A stretch of 64,000 nt of DNA from assembly GCA_963841705.1 (NCBI GenBank), contig CAWJDY010000063.1, positions 62,001-126,000 of the forward strand. The letters are read 5' to 3'. This DNA is from VAZQ01 sp963841705. Lineage in GTDB: Bacteria > Pseudomonadota > Alphaproteobacteria > Rhizobiales > Xanthobacteraceae. Of this stretch, positions 1 through 8,754 are shown in pieces (positions within the stretch are counted from its first letter, which is position 1; each line of letters starts with the position of its first letter). The position numbers and the translations under genes were made by a program. Below the pieces are notes generated by a model that worked only from the letters and a program-made list of their open reading frames with translations, ran no database searches and was not told the origin of the DNA.

Positions 1-1219
1 TGACTAGGGATTTGCGCTCCGCACCCATCATGACCTTGTCTTTGGCATCCTCGAACTCGACCTGCGTCACCATGCGCTTGTTGCGCCGTGCCGCCATCAA
101 GGCAGCCTCGTTCACCAGGTTCATAAGGTCGGCGCCGGAGAAACCTGGCGTGCCACGGGCGGTGGTCTTGAGATTGACGTCGGGCGCGAGCGGCACCTTG
201 CGCACGTGCACCTTGAGGATCTGCTCGCGGCCGACCACGTCCGGATTGGGAACGATGACCTGGCGGTCAAAGCGGCCGGGCCGCAACAAGGCCGGATCGA
301 GCACGTCAGGACGGTTGGTCGCCGCGATGAGGATGATGCCCTCGTTCGCTTCGAACCCATCCATCTCTACCAGCAGCTGATTGAGCGTCTGCTCGCGCTC
401 GTCGTTGCCGCCGCCGAGCCCCGCTCCGCGGTGGCGGCCCACGGCATCGATCTCATCGATGAAAATGATGCAGGGCGCGTTCTTCTTCGCCTGCTCGAAC
501 ATGTCGCGCACGCGCGAGGCGCCGACGCCCACGAACATCTCGACGAAGTCCGAGCCTGAGATGGTAAAGAACGGCACGTTCGCTTCCCCGGCGATCGCGC
601 GCGCGAGCAACGTCTTGCCGGTCCCGGGCGGCCCAACCAGCAGAACGCCGCGCGGGATGCGCCCGCCGAGGCGCTGAAATTTCCCAGGATCGCGCAGGAA
701 CTCGACGATCTCCTGCAGGTCCTGCTTGGCCTCATCGACCCCGGCCACGTCCTCGAAAGTGACGCGCCCGTGGGCCTCGGTCAAAAGCTTGGCCCGGCTC
801 TTGCCGAAGCCGAGAGCCTTGCCGCCGGCACCCTGCATCTGTCGGGAGAGGAAGATCCACACCCCGATGAGCGCAATGAAAGGAAGCCACGACACGAGGA
901 GCGAGACGAACCAGGGAACATCGTTCTGCTGCGGCCGGGCGGTAATGGAGACGCCCTTGCCATAGAGCCGCTGGACCAGGCTGGGGTCATTCGGAGCGTA
1001 GGTCTGAAAACTGCGGCCGTCGGTAAAGGTGCCGTGGATTTCCGGCCCCTGGATCAGGACATCGCGTACCCGGCCTTGATCGACCTCACTGAGGAGCTGC
1101 GAGAAGGAGATGTCCTGGGCGCTGGTGCGCTGACCCGGGTTTTGAAACAGCGTGAAAAGGGCGAGCAGCAGAAGGACGATAATCACCCACAGGGCGAAGT
1201 TGCGCAGGTTGGCATTCAT
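1..1219 (-). CDS. ftsH: ATP-dependent zinc metalloprotease FtsH (N-terminal part, cut by window start)
   Basis: FtsH is a hexameric inner-membrane AAA+ protease that extracts and degrades membrane and regulatory proteins. The window holds about the first 406 residues. Two membrane segments are visible (about residues 7-25 and 104-126) flanking a short periplasmic domain. The AAA domain has Walker A GPPGTGKTLLA (about 196-206), Walker B IIFIDEID (about 251-258) and the second region of homology ATNRPDVLDPALLRPGRF. The zinc-binding HExxH protease domain lies beyond position 1. The ATG at 1219 is preceded by AGGA. It follows tilS on the same strand, a common pairing. A possible heat-shock promoter lies upstream. 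The call is near certain; only the 3' end is missing. Confidence 0.97.
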   Translation of the reverse strand, partial: MNANLRNFALWVIIVLLLLALFTLFQNPGQRTSAQDISFSQLLSEVDQGRVRDVLIQGPEIHGTFTDGRSFQTYAPNDPSLVQRLYGKGVSITARPQQNDVPWFVSLLVSWLPFIALIGVWIFLSRQMQGAGGKALGFGKSRAKLLTEAHGRVTFEDVAGVDEAKQDLQEIVEFLRDPGKFQRLGGRIPRGVLLVGPPGTGKTLLARAIAGEANVPFFTISGSDFVEMFVGVGASRVRDMFEQAKKNAPCIIFIDEIDAVGRHRGAGLGGGNDEREQTLNQLLVEMDGFEANEGIILIAATNRPDVLDPALLRPGRFDRQVIVPNPDVVGREQILKVHVRKVPLAPDVNLKTTARGTPGFSGADLMNLVNEAALMAARRNKRMVTQVEFEDAKDKVMMGAERKSLV

Positions 1220-1310
1220 CCCTTGTCCTAACTTGCTTGGCCGTGGGTCATCCCCTAGCCCAGCCATACTATCTACCAGTTACGACCGATTCGCGTCCGT
1301 GGCCGTAACA

Positions 1311-1339
1311 ATCTAAGCACCGCGCAACCTTCTGCCAAG
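1311..1339 (-). promoter_or_regulatory. Candidate RpoH-type promoter upstream of ftsH
   Basis: On the minus strand CTTGGC (1334-1339) and CTTAGAT (1311-1317) are separated by 18 nt from the end of CTTG, resembling the alphaproteobacterial heat-shock pattern CTTG-N17/18-CYTATNT with one mismatch in the -10. It lies about 95 nt upstream of the ftsH start in the 175-bp gap after tilS. ftsH is commonly heat induced. Pattern match only. Confidence 0.35.
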
Positions 1340-1394
1340 AGAACGGGTTTCTTCTTTATTTTTCGGCTAATTGGGGGGGAACTCGCTGCTGGCG

Positions 1395-2504
1395 CTAAGT
1401 CCGCCGCGGCGGCGCGGCCTCAACGGTCAGTCCGGTCTTGTTCAGGGTCACCATTGCGCCGGCCAGCGTGCGGCGCAGCCGTAAGCTGCCGGCCTGCCTT
1501 GCCGCTGCGAGCACGCCGTACAATGCCTCCAGCTTCCCGAGTTGCGCCGGCCCCTCGTCACCGGTCTTTGCGACGGCGCGCGCAAGCAGCCTGATCGCAA
1601 TCTCTGCAGGCAGGGCAAAGAAGGTCTCTGCATCAAGCACGAGCGCCTCGGCATTGGCGAAAGGCCTTCGCAAGACCTGCGCCGCTGCAACCTCAACCGC
1701 AGCCTCCAGCGCGGTTTCAGCCCGCTGCAGGCGGCGTGCAAAGAGCGCGATCCGGCCGGCATCAAGACCCTCCCGCGCGAGCGCCGGCATCAGCTCGCGC
1801 AGCCGCGAGCGCGCAAAACGCGGATCGCGGTTGGACGCATCCTCAACGTAGGGGATGCGGGCCGCTTGCAGCGTTGCAATGAGCCGCGCCTTCGGCATCT
1901 CAAGGAAAGGGCGCACCAGCAACAGTGCTCCGCGCGTGCCCCCCTGCACCATGCCTCCACTGCATCCGGCATGGTCCGGCATTGGTCGCGGCGCGCTCCT
2001 TGCCGCGGGGGCAAGCGCCAGAGGTGCCACCCCTCGCATGCCGCAGAGCCCACCGATGCCGCTACCGCGGCCCATGCGAAACAGGACGGTCTCGGCCTGG
2101 TCGTCGAGAGTATGCGCGGTCAGGATGTGACTGGCCCTTGCGCTGCGGGCAACGGCTGCGAGCAACCCATAGCGTGCGGTGCGCGCGGCCTGTTGCAGCC
2201 CGGTTTTCGGCTTTTGCCCGCTCCAGCGCAGACTGCGGTGTCGCACCCCGAAACGGCGCGCCAGACGCTTCACCGCGCGGGCCTCGGCAGCGGATTCGGG
2301 GCGCAATCCATGATCAATGGTGACGGCGACGAGTTCTGGTCCCCGCTTGCGGGCAGCCCGCCAGCGTGCCGCCAGAACAAGCAGCGCCGTCGAGTCAGGC
2401 CCGCCGGAGACCGCCAGGACGAGGGCGGGAGCATGCGCCAGTGGTTGAAAGAGTTTGGTTGCCTCGGCCGCGGAAACAGGTTGCGCAGGCTCAGCAGCGG
2501 TCAC
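1395..2504 (-). CDS. tilS: tRNA(Ile)-lysidine synthase TilS
   Basis: TilS converts C34 of the minor tRNA-Ile(CAU) to lysidine using ATP and lysine, so that it reads AUA codons. The 369-residue product has the PP-loop signature VSGGPDSTALL (about residues 33-43) and HTLDDQAETVLFR (about 137-149), both diagnostic of the N-type ATP pyrophosphatase fold. Around residues 170-200 there is an Ala/Pro/Gly-rich stretch before LLVRPFLEMPK that seems longer than in usual homologues. The C-terminal substrate-binding part is weakly conserved. Its start overlaps the end of cpoB by 14 bp, which suggests translational coupling at the end of the tol-pal operon. ftsH follows. Confidence 0.93.
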   Translation of the reverse strand: MTAAEPAQPVSAAEATKLFQPLAHAPALVLAVSGGPDSTALLVLAARWRAARKRGPELVAVTIDHGLRPESAAEARAVKRLARRFGVRHRSLRWSGQKPKTGLQQAARTARYGLLAAVARSARASHILTAHTLDDQAETVLFRMGRGSGIGGLCGMRGVAPLALAPAARSAPRPMPDHAGCSGGMVQGGTRGALLLVRPFLEMPKARLIATLQAARIPYVEDASNRDPRFARSRLRELMPALAREGLDAGRIALFARRLQRAETALEAAVEVAAAQVLRRPFANAEALVLDAETFFALPAEIAIRLLARAVAKTGDEGPAQLGKLEALYGVLAAARQAGSLRLRRTLAGAMVTLNKTGLTVEAAPPRRT

Positions 2505-3510
2505 GCTTCTGTTCTCGCTCGACCGCCTGCTTTACCCCGGCCGACGCCCGCGGAAACTTGCGCATGACCTCGCCCAGGGAGGCGCAGGCCGCTTCCTTCT
2601 CGCCAAGCGCCGCAAGCGATTGGCCGAGCCGAAGCAGCGCATCCGGTGCCCGCGGACTGGCTTCAAATTTGGTCGAGACATTGAGGAATGCTTCTGCTGC
2701 CTCACGAAAACGTTGGCGCTGAAACAGGCTTTCACCAAGCCAGAAGGTTGCGTCGCCCGCCAATCGATCGCCCGGATACTTGCTCAGGAAATTGCGGAAG
2801 CTGTCCTCGGCGAGCACATAATCCCGGTGCAGGACATAGCCGTATGCGAGATCGAACTCGTCCCGCGGGGTCTGCGAGGGCGGAAGCGTGGCAAGGCTGG
2901 CTCCGCCACCGGGCGCCGGGGCGGGGTGCATCGGCGCACCCGCCGAGGCGTCCGCCATGTCACCCGGACCGGGGTGCGGTCCAGGAGGCGTGGCTCCCAA
3001 GCTCCGCGGCGCACCGGGCACAGCGGGATTGAGCGTCGGATCGAACGCATCGCCACGTCGGGCAGGCGCAGCGACCGGACCGGGCGCCGGTGCGATGGTT
3101 GGTGAGCGCGCTTGCGGCGGCGATCGCGGCGCGCCGCGAGATGCCGATTCCTGGGAGCGGTACTCGGCCTCCTCCTGCATGCGGCGGACCTGGTTTTCGA
3201 GCTGCTGATTGCGGAACTGGAGCTGCTCGATGGTGCCAGTGAGCTGCCGCATCTGAGCTTCGAGGCGCTCAAGCCGAACGACGAGATCAGGCTCGCCAAC
3301 CTGTGCGGTCCGCTCCAACGCTTGCTGCGGAGCGCTGCGCTCGCCCGATATGCGTTCGCTTCCACCGAAGAACAGGTTCATTAGGCCGGGCGGCTGGCTG
3401 GAGGGCTGGTTCTCTTGGGCCCATGCCGGGGAGAGATTGGCGCCAGCCGCAAAGGCCATGAGAGCGAGCGCGGATGCCCGTCGAGGGACGAAGCGAGTCA
3501 TAAGCTTCAT
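2491..3510 (-). CDS. cpoB: Cell division coordinator CpoB (YbgF), tol-pal system TPR protein
   Basis: Periplasmic partner of the Tol-Pal machine that links outer-membrane constriction to septal peptidoglycan synthesis. The 339-residue reading from the ATG at 3510 begins with a signal peptide ending near SPAWAQ. A coiled-coil region follows (about 70-125, many Leu/Gln/Glu heptads), then a Pro/Ala/Gly-rich linker (about 130-215), then C-terminal TPR-like repeats beginning DEFDLAYGYVLHRDY. The open frame extends further upstream to 3687, but that extension would precede the signal peptide and is unlikely to be used; MTRF at 3501 is an alternative start. It lies directly downstream of pal and overlaps tilS. 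Confidence 0.9.
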   Translation of the reverse strand: MKLMTRFVPRRASALALMAFAAGANLSPAWAQENQPSSQPPGLMNLFFGGSERISGERSAPQQALERTAQVGEPDLVVRLERLEAQMRQLTGTIEQLQFRNQQLENQVRRMQEEAEYRSQESASRGAPRSPPQARSPTIAPAPGPVAAPARRGDAFDPTLNPAVPGAPRSLGATPPGPHPGPGDMADASAGAPMHPAPAPGGGASLATLPPSQTPRDEFDLAYGYVLHRDYVLAEDSFRNFLSKYPGDRLAGDATFWLGESLFQRQRFREAAEAFLNVSTKFEASPRAPDALLRLGQSLAALGEKEAACASLGEVMRKFPRASAGVKQAVEREQKRDRC

Positions 3511-3620
3511 GGCGCAGTTGAAGGTGCGAATACCATACGAGCCCGTGCGTCCAAATTGTGACTGAAATGCAACCGGCGCCCGAAGGCGCCGGTCGTCCCC
3601 TTCCCCCGTATTCTGATTGA

Positions 3621-4109
3621 TCAGGAGCTGGTGTTGAGCACCGTCACGGCCCGCCGGTTCTGAGACCAGCAGGAAATATCGTTGCACACCGCGACCGGAC
3701 GCTCCTTGCCGTAGGAGATCGTCCGCATGCGCTGGGCATTGACGCCGCGGGACGCAAGATAGTCGCGCACCGTCTGGGCACGGCGAGCACCAAGCGCGAT
3801 GTTGTACTCGCGGGTGCCGCGCTCATCGGCATGGCCTTCAATGGTGAATGTGTATTGGCCGTAACCCTGGAGCCACTGCGCCTGCTTGTCCAAGGTCGCA
3901 ACGGACTGCGCGGTGAGCTCGGAAGAATCCAATTCGAAGAAGACCCGGTCGCCTACATTGACGACGAAGTCCTGCTGGCTGCCTGGCGTGGCCAGGCCTG
4001 CGGCCTGGCTCACATTGGGGGTGTTCGCGCATCCCCCCATGGCGAAGGCAAAAGCCAGAGCGCCGAAGAGACTTGCGCAGCGGATGGCACGTCCAACAGC
4101 TTTCGTCAT
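3621..4109 (-). CDS. pal: Peptidoglycan-associated lipoprotein Pal
   Basis: Outer-membrane lipoprotein that binds peptidoglycan and TolB and completes the trans-envelope Tol-Pal link. The 162-residue product has a lipoprotein signal ending in the lipobox AMGGC. An OmpA-like domain follows, with the peptidoglycan-binding signature EGHADERGTREYN and ALGARRAQTVRDYL. The ATG at 4109 was chosen because the signal peptide starts there and AGGGGG lies about 8 nt upstream; the longer frame to 4310 adds a poorly structured 67-residue extension. The 203-bp gap to tolB shows no further gene. Confidence 0.95.
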   Translation of the reverse strand: MTKAVGRAIRCASLFGALAFAFAMGGCANTPNVSQAAGLATPGSQQDFVVNVGDRVFFELDSSELTAQSVATLDKQAQWLQGYGQYTFTIEGHADERGTREYNIALGARRAQTVRDYLASRGVNAQRMRTISYGKERPVAVCNDISCWSQNRRAVTVLNTSS

Positions 4110-4312
4110 TCCGGTGCCCCCTTTGGTTGCCTCGTTACCGGACATGCGCAGGTCTAGCAGCTGCGTGGTTAAGCCAAAGTTGTTGGCAGCCTTGCCGGAG
4201 TGTTGCCCCGATCCGACAAACGCAGCAAAAACCCGAAACCCTTCGTAGTGGTTAATAACGGATGAATGCGGCGTCTTCTTGGCTGCCCAATCACCTTCGC
4301 CTCGATGCACGC

Positions 4313-5657
4313 TTATTGCAGCAAGGGCGACCAGGACGGATCAGAAGCGTAGCTTGGGGTCTTCACCGGCTGCTCGTTGCGTCCCGTCACATCCACGGTG
4401 AAAAGTCCTGGTCCCGCATTCCCGCCGGGGTCGCGAAAGAACATGATCACACGGCCGTTCGGCGACCAAGTCGGCCCCTCATTGTGATACCCCTCGGTGA
4501 GGATGCGCTCCGCGGAACCATCCGTGCGCATGATGCCAATGGCGAACCGGCCTTCCGCCTGCTTGGTGAAAGCGATGTAATCGCCCCGCGGCGACCAGAC
4601 CGGGGTCGAATAGACGCCGTCACCAAAGCTGATGCGCTGCGCCTGTCCGCCATCCGCTGCCATGACATAGATCTGCTGCTTGCCGCCCCGGTCAAACTCG
4701 AAACAAATATAGGACCCATCCGGCGAATAGGACGGCGCGGTGTCGATCACTTGCGTATCAGTCAGGCGCGTCGTCGCCTTGGATCGCAAGTCCATGACGA
4801 AGAGGTTTGAATTCCCCCCGCGTTGCAGACTGAAGATGACGCGCTGGCTGTCGGGCGAGAACCTCGGGCTGAAGGTCATACCGGGAAAATTGCTGACAAT
4901 CTCGCGCTGTCCGGTCTCGATATTCATCAAATAGACCCGAGGATCTCCCCCACCATAGGACATGTAGGTAATGGTATCGGCCGCGGATGAGAAGCGCGGC
5001 GTGAGCACGAGGTCATCGCCGCGGGTGAGATAACGTACGTTCGCGCCATCCTGGTCCATGAGGGCGAGCCGCTTGATGCGACGCTCCCTCGGCCCCGAAC
5101 TCGTCGACGAAGACGATGCGACTGTCGAAATAGCCCTTGTCGCCGGTGAGCCGCTCGTAGATCGCATCCGAGATGATATGGGCGATGCGGCGCCAGTTAT
5201 CGCCGGTCGTGTTGTACTGCTGGCCGTGGAGCTGCTGGCCCGCAAACACGTCCCACAGCCGAAACTCCGCCTTGAGCCGCCCCTCGGTCTGGGTCACGCG
5301 GCCGGTCGCCAGCGCCTGAGCGTTGATCTGCCGCCAATCGGGAAAGCGCGGCAAGGTATCGATGGTGGTGAATTTCTCGATGAAAGCCGCGGGATCGATC
5401 GGGGCAAAAAGTCCGGAACGTTGCAGATCCGCGCTTATGATCTGGCTGATGTTGCGTCCAAGCGCCGGATCCTGTGTTGCGACCGCAATGAAATCCGGAA
5501 TCGCGATCGGTACCGGCTGCACGTTGCCTTGGGTGACGTCGAGCTTGAGCACTGCAAGCGCACGCTCGACCGGCAGCATCCCGATCGCGCCGGCGGCGGC
5601 ACCAGCTCCGAGGGTCATTACTTTTCGTCTGGTAAGACTGACAGACAAGGGCGTCAT
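4313..5657 (-). CDS. tolB: Tol-Pal system protein TolB, interrupted by a +1 frameshift
   Basis: Periplasmic beta-propeller protein that shuttles between Pal and TolA. The N-terminal half is read from the ATG at 5657. It has a twin-arginine-like export signal (LTRRKVMTLGAGAAA) and the TolB N-domain, and runs to IVFVDEFGA near residue 188. The frame then fails. The C-terminal propeller repeats (RERRIKRLALMDQDGANV onward to SYASDPSWSPLLQ) continue in another frame. Removing one T of the TT at 5098-5099 gives VDESGPRERRIKRL, the family-typical join, and a protein of about 447 residues. Both flanks look intact and unrotted, so a sequencing error or very recent mutation is more likely than an old pseudogene. 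Confidence 0.93.
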
Positions 5658-5683
5658 CTCGAGCGGGTCATCATGTGCTGGTG

Positions 5684-6574
5684 TTAGCCGCGAATCATCT
5701 CGCGTGGATCGAACTTGATCTCGATGTCTTTCCAAAGGTCGTAATGCTCGCGTCGCAGCATCGTGAAGGGCTGGCCGCGCAGGAGCGCGCGCACGGCGCT
5801 GTCGCGGGCCGCCGCGGCCATGGGTGTTCTTCCGCTGCTCAATACCCGGGGCTGGCCCTCTACGGTGCCGTCCGGCCTGAATCTGACCTCGACTACCACG
5901 ACCAGCTCCTCGGGATTGCTCGGGGCCAGAGGTGGATTCCAGAGCTCGCGCAACCGGGCTCGCAAGGCGTCAAGCTCGCTCTGGGATAGCTGCGTCGCTT
6001 GGCCGCTGGGTAATCCGAGCCCGGGAGTAGCGTTGAGCGTCTCGCCCGCGGCGGCGACCCGCGTGGCGTTGCGCTTGTCGAGCAGGGCCTCGACCTGCTT
6101 CGGATCGAATTTCGGCGTCGGCGGTGCCGGCTTCTTGGGCGGCGTGGGCGGCTGCGGCTTGGCTTCCGCTTTCTTCGGCTGGTGCTTGGGTTCCTCCTTG
6201 GCCAGCGCATCGGCAATGGGATCGACTTTGGTCTCAGCCTGCTTAGGCTCCTTTGGCTTGTCCTCGGCTGGCTTCATCTCGGGGCTGGGGGGGCTCTCGC
6301 GCGCAGCCTTTACCTCCTTCTTCTCGACCAATTTTGCCGTCGCGTCATCGACCGGCTTTGCCTCTGCGACTTTTTCCACCAATGGCTTCGGCGTCTCCGT
6401 TTGAGGCGCGCTCTTCATTCCTTTCGTGATCTGCGAGAACTCGCTCGTCGACACGATATCGACCGGCAGGGAATCGCTCGGGGGTACGGTCAGCGGCCTC
6501 GCCGCGAGCGACCAGACGCTCCACAGCAACACCGCTGCATGACCGATCGCCGATATCGTGTAGGCCGTCCTCAT
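5684..6574 (-). CDS. tolA: TolA, trans-envelope protein of the Tol-Pal system
   Basis: Inner-membrane-anchored rod that couples the TolQR proton motor to TolB/Pal at the outer membrane. The 296-residue product has one N-terminal membrane segment (about 7-25). A long Lys/Glu/Pro/Ala-rich domain follows (about 50-165, with EAKPVDDATAKLVEKKEVKA and PKPAPPTPKFDPKQ-type stretches). The C-terminal globular domain with the TonB/TolA fold begins near LSQSELDALRARLRELW. It sits between tolR and tolB, 26 bp upstream of the tolB start. Low sequence conservation is normal for TolA; context and domain order make the call. Confidence 0.92.
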   Translation of the reverse strand: MRTAYTISAIGHAAVLLWSVWSLAARPLTVPPSDSLPVDIVSTSEFSQITKGMKSAPQTETPKPLVEKVAEAKPVDDATAKLVEKKEVKAARESPPSPEMKPAEDKPKEPKQAETKVDPIADALAKEEPKHQPKKAEAKPQPPTPPKKPAPPTPKFDPKQVEALLDKRNATRVAAAGETLNATPGLGLPSGQATQLSQSELDALRARLRELWNPPLAPSNPEELVVVVEVRFRPDGTVEGQPRVLSSGRTPMAAAARDSAVRALLRGQPFTMLRREHYDLWKDIEIKFDPREMIRG

Positions 6575-6593
6575 TTACCCCGTCGTCAAACCA

Positions 6594-7046
6594 TCAACGA
6601 GCCGGACCCTGCTCGGTCTCGGTCACCAACGCCACGCGGCGGAATCCGGCCGCCGATATGCGGCCCATCACTTTCATCACCGTTCCGTAATCGACCTGGC
6701 GATCGCCGCGCACGTAGATGCGCTCGTCCGCGCCTCCGCGGGCCTCGGTAATGGCCTTCAGCTTCGGCACGACCTCCTCCAGGGGAATCTCGGTGTTTTG
6801 CAGATAGACTTGCTCCTTTACATTCACCGAGACGGTTAACGGCTCCTTGTCCTGGTCGAGGCTCTTGGCTTGCGTTCGCGGCAGATCGATCGGAACTCCG
6901 ACGGTAAGCAGCGGCGCCGAGACCATGAAAATGATCAGAAGGACGAGCATGACATCGACCATCGGCGTCACGTTTATCTCCGCCATTACTGGCCGGCGTC
7001 GGTGCCGCCGCCCGGCCGCCACATTCGCGCCCGCATTGATCCCCAT
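6594..7046 (-). CDS. tolR: TolR, proton-motor subunit of the Tol-Pal system
   Basis: ExbD/TolR family inner-membrane protein forming the proton-conducting motor with TolQ. The 150-residue product has the family N-terminus MAEINVTPMVDVMLVLLIIF, in which the Asp of the membrane helix is the proton-relay residue. A periplasmic domain follows with VYLQNTEIPLEEVV and RGDRQVDYGTVMKVMGRI. It has a slightly extended basic N-terminus (RRHRRRP) before the conserved core. Spacing to tolQ (24 bp) and tolA (19 bp) indicates one operon. Confidence 0.95.
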   Translation of the reverse strand: MGINAGANVAAGRRHRRRPVMAEINVTPMVDVMLVLLIIFMVSAPLLTVGVPIDLPRTQAKSLDQDKEPLTVSVNVKEQVYLQNTEIPLEEVVPKLKAITEARGGADERIYVRGDRQVDYGTVMKVMGRISAAGFRRVALVTETEQGPAR

Positions 7047-7070
7047 CTCGACCCCCCGATCCCCAGGTTC

Positions 7071-7751
7071 TCATCCACGCTCGTCGATCTGCCGCGACAA
7101 AATTGCGGCAAATTCGTCAGCAAACCCCTCCAGGCGCTGCGCCTGTCGGTTCACGTCGGACACGAACTTGTTGTACAAAATGGTCGCGGGTATGGCGGCA
7201 AAGAGCCCGGCTGCCGTCGCGAACAGGGCCTCCGCTATGCCGGGCGCAACCACAGCGAGTGAGGTGGTCTGTTGGCCCGCGATCGCGCGAAAGCTGGTCA
7301 TGATGCCCCAAACCGTCCCGAACAGCCCGACGAAAGGTCCGGCTGAGCCGATGGTGGCCAGCACCAGGAGGTAGCGTTCGAGGCGCGCGATTTCGCGCTG
7401 GATAGTCACGTCCATGACCTTCTCGATGCGCGCCTGCAGGCCCGCAAAAGAACGCGGATGTCCCTCCAGGCTGCGCTTCCACTCCCGCATCGCCGCGACG
7501 AACAGCGCTGCCATGGAATGGCTCGGCCGCGATGAAAGAGAGCGGTAGAGCTCTTCCAGTGATTGCCCCGACCAGAATGCCTGCTCGAAGGCATCCATGG
7601 CCCGCCGCGTACGCGAATAGAGCAAGAACTTCTCGATCGCGATCGCCCATACCGAAATCGATGCAATCAGAAGCCCGATCATCACCAGCTTGACGACGAT
7701 GTCTGCGTTCTGAAAAAGATCCCAGATCGAAATCGGCGCGGCGGACGGCAT
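7071..7751 (-). CDS. tolQ: TolQ, proton-motor subunit of the Tol-Pal system
   Basis: MotA/TolQ/ExbB-family inner-membrane protein. The start at 7751 (MPSAAPISIWDLFQNAD) has AAGGA about 8 nt upstream; a longer frame to 7856 adds a non-conserved 35-residue leader. Of 226 residues, three membrane segments are visible: near 15-38, near 130-155 (ATIGSAGPFVGLFGTVWGIM, the family signature with the channel Thr) and near 165-190 (GIAEALFATAAGLFAAIPA). It begins the tolQRAB-pal-cpoB unit, 227 bp downstream of ybgC. Confidence 0.95.
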   Translation of the reverse strand: MPSAAPISIWDLFQNADIVVKLVMIGLLIASISVWAIAIEKFLLYSRTRRAMDAFEQAFWSGQSLEELYRSLSSRPSHSMAALFVAAMREWKRSLEGHPRSFAGLQARIEKVMDVTIQREIARLERYLLVLATIGSAGPFVGLFGTVWGIMTSFRAIAGQQTTSLAVVAPGIAEALFATAAGLFAAIPATILYNKFVSDVNRQAQRLEGFADEFAAILSRQIDERG

Positions 7752-7978
7752 TGCAATTCCTTCCGGCTGTCCCTTAGCTCTGGACCTGACTTCCTCCGGA
7801 GCCTGCCGGCTCGTGGCTGCAAACGGATTGCAGCGGCAGGAAAGCCGGCACGCCAAACCACGTTATGATCCGCAGCCGAAGACCCGAAAGCGCGATAATC
7901 CGTCCCCGCCGGTCCTGAACGGCTTCCCGGTCAAAGGTGTCCAAACTAGGGCGTACCCGTCCGCCTGGGACGCGGCTT

Positions 7979-8455
7979 TCACAAACTCTCTACGGCGCCA
8001 GCCCGGTCAGCCAGCATGGCGAGGCGCAGGGCCTTGGGGATCGGCCGCGCCCGGCCGCCCGACACGCACGCCACGCGTACCTGTGCGTCGACAAGCACCT
8101 CGTCGGCGCGCAGGATCCGCTGATGCAGCGTGATCGAAGCGCCCTTCACCTCGTGCGGGGCGGTAATGATGTCGAGCACATCGTCCATGCGCGCCGGCTT
8201 GAGGAATTCGATCCGCATCGAGCGCACCACGAACGCAAAGCCAGGTGTCTCACGCTCGGCCTCCTCGAACAACGCACGATGATTGGCGCCGAGGAGGCGC
8301 AAATGATTGGTGCGGCCCCGTTCCATGAATCGCAGGTAGTTGGCGTGATAGACGATGCCGGAGAAATCCGTGTCCTCGTAGTAAACCCGGACCGTCATGC
8401 GATGACGACCGTCGCCAATCGCGCCGTCGAGCGCAGCCGCGGCCGGATTGGTCAT
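7979..8455 (-). CDS. ybgC: Tol-Pal-associated acyl-CoA thioesterase YbgC
   Basis: Hot-dog fold thioesterase that usually heads the tol-pal cluster. The 158-residue product has the catalytic signature YEDTDFSGIVYHANYLRF (catalytic Asp and following His) around residues 26-43, then the typical RSMRIEFLKPARMDDVLDI. A non-conserved 18-residue N-terminus precedes MTVRVYYEDTD, so an internal start at that Met (about 8398) is possible. Its ATG overlaps the TGA of the upstream toxin gene by 4 bp (ATGA), so translation may be coupled to the toxin-antitoxin pair, which is unusual for ybgC. Confidence 0.93.
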   Translation of the reverse strand: MTNPAAAALDGAIGDGRHRMTVRVYYEDTDFSGIVYHANYLRFMERGRTNHLRLLGANHRALFEEAERETPGFAFVVRSMRIEFLKPARMDDVLDIITAPHEVKGASITLHQRILRADEVLVDAQVRVACVSGGRARPIPKALRLAMLADRAGAVESL

Positions 8456-8742
8456 CTTCGAAACTCTTCGTCGATGTCCATGCGACCATCGATAACGCGC
8501 ACGATAGTAATTGAGTCATCTCCAACGCTGTAGAATATTACATAATTTCCGCTGACAACGCTGCGAAGTCCTGGAGCGAGGATTGACCGTTCACGGCCAA
8601 TGAACGGAAGCTCCGAGAGCTGGCCGAATTTTTCGTCGATCCGCTGAAGGATGTCTTCGGCAGCCCTTGGATTGCGCTCCGCGATGTAGGAATAAACGCG
8701 CAGGAGATCTCCCTGCGCCTTGTTCGATAACAAGACCTTCAT
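8452..8742 (-). CDS. RelE/ParE-family toxin
   Basis: Small basic toxin of the ParE/RelE fold; such proteins poison gyrase or cleave mRNA on the ribosome, and which applies here cannot be told. The 96-residue form from the ATG at 8742 has the family layout: helix hairpin with LLRVYSYIAERNPRAAEDIL, a strand LPFIGRERSILAPGLRSVV, the GNYVIFYSV strand and ITIVRVIDGRMDID. A TTG at 8754, abutting the antitoxin stop at 8755, is an alternative start. The gene lies 12 bp (or 0 bp) downstream of its presumed antitoxin and its stop overlaps the ybgC start. Confidence 0.85.
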   Translation of the reverse strand: MKVLLSNKAQGDLLRVYSYIAERNPRAAEDILQRIDEKFGQLSELPFIGRERSILAPGLRSVVSGNYVIFYSVGDDSITIVRVIDGRMDIDEEFRR

Positions 8743-8754
8743 GCAGGAAGGCAA

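Noticed and set aside
1542..2567. 341-codon plus-strand frame opposite tilS
   Set aside because: Covers the PP-loop gene on the other strand and has no motif or credible start context.
4313..5245. Treating the two tolB frames as two separate genes
   Set aside because: They are the N-terminal and C-terminal parts of one TolB, joined by correcting one base.
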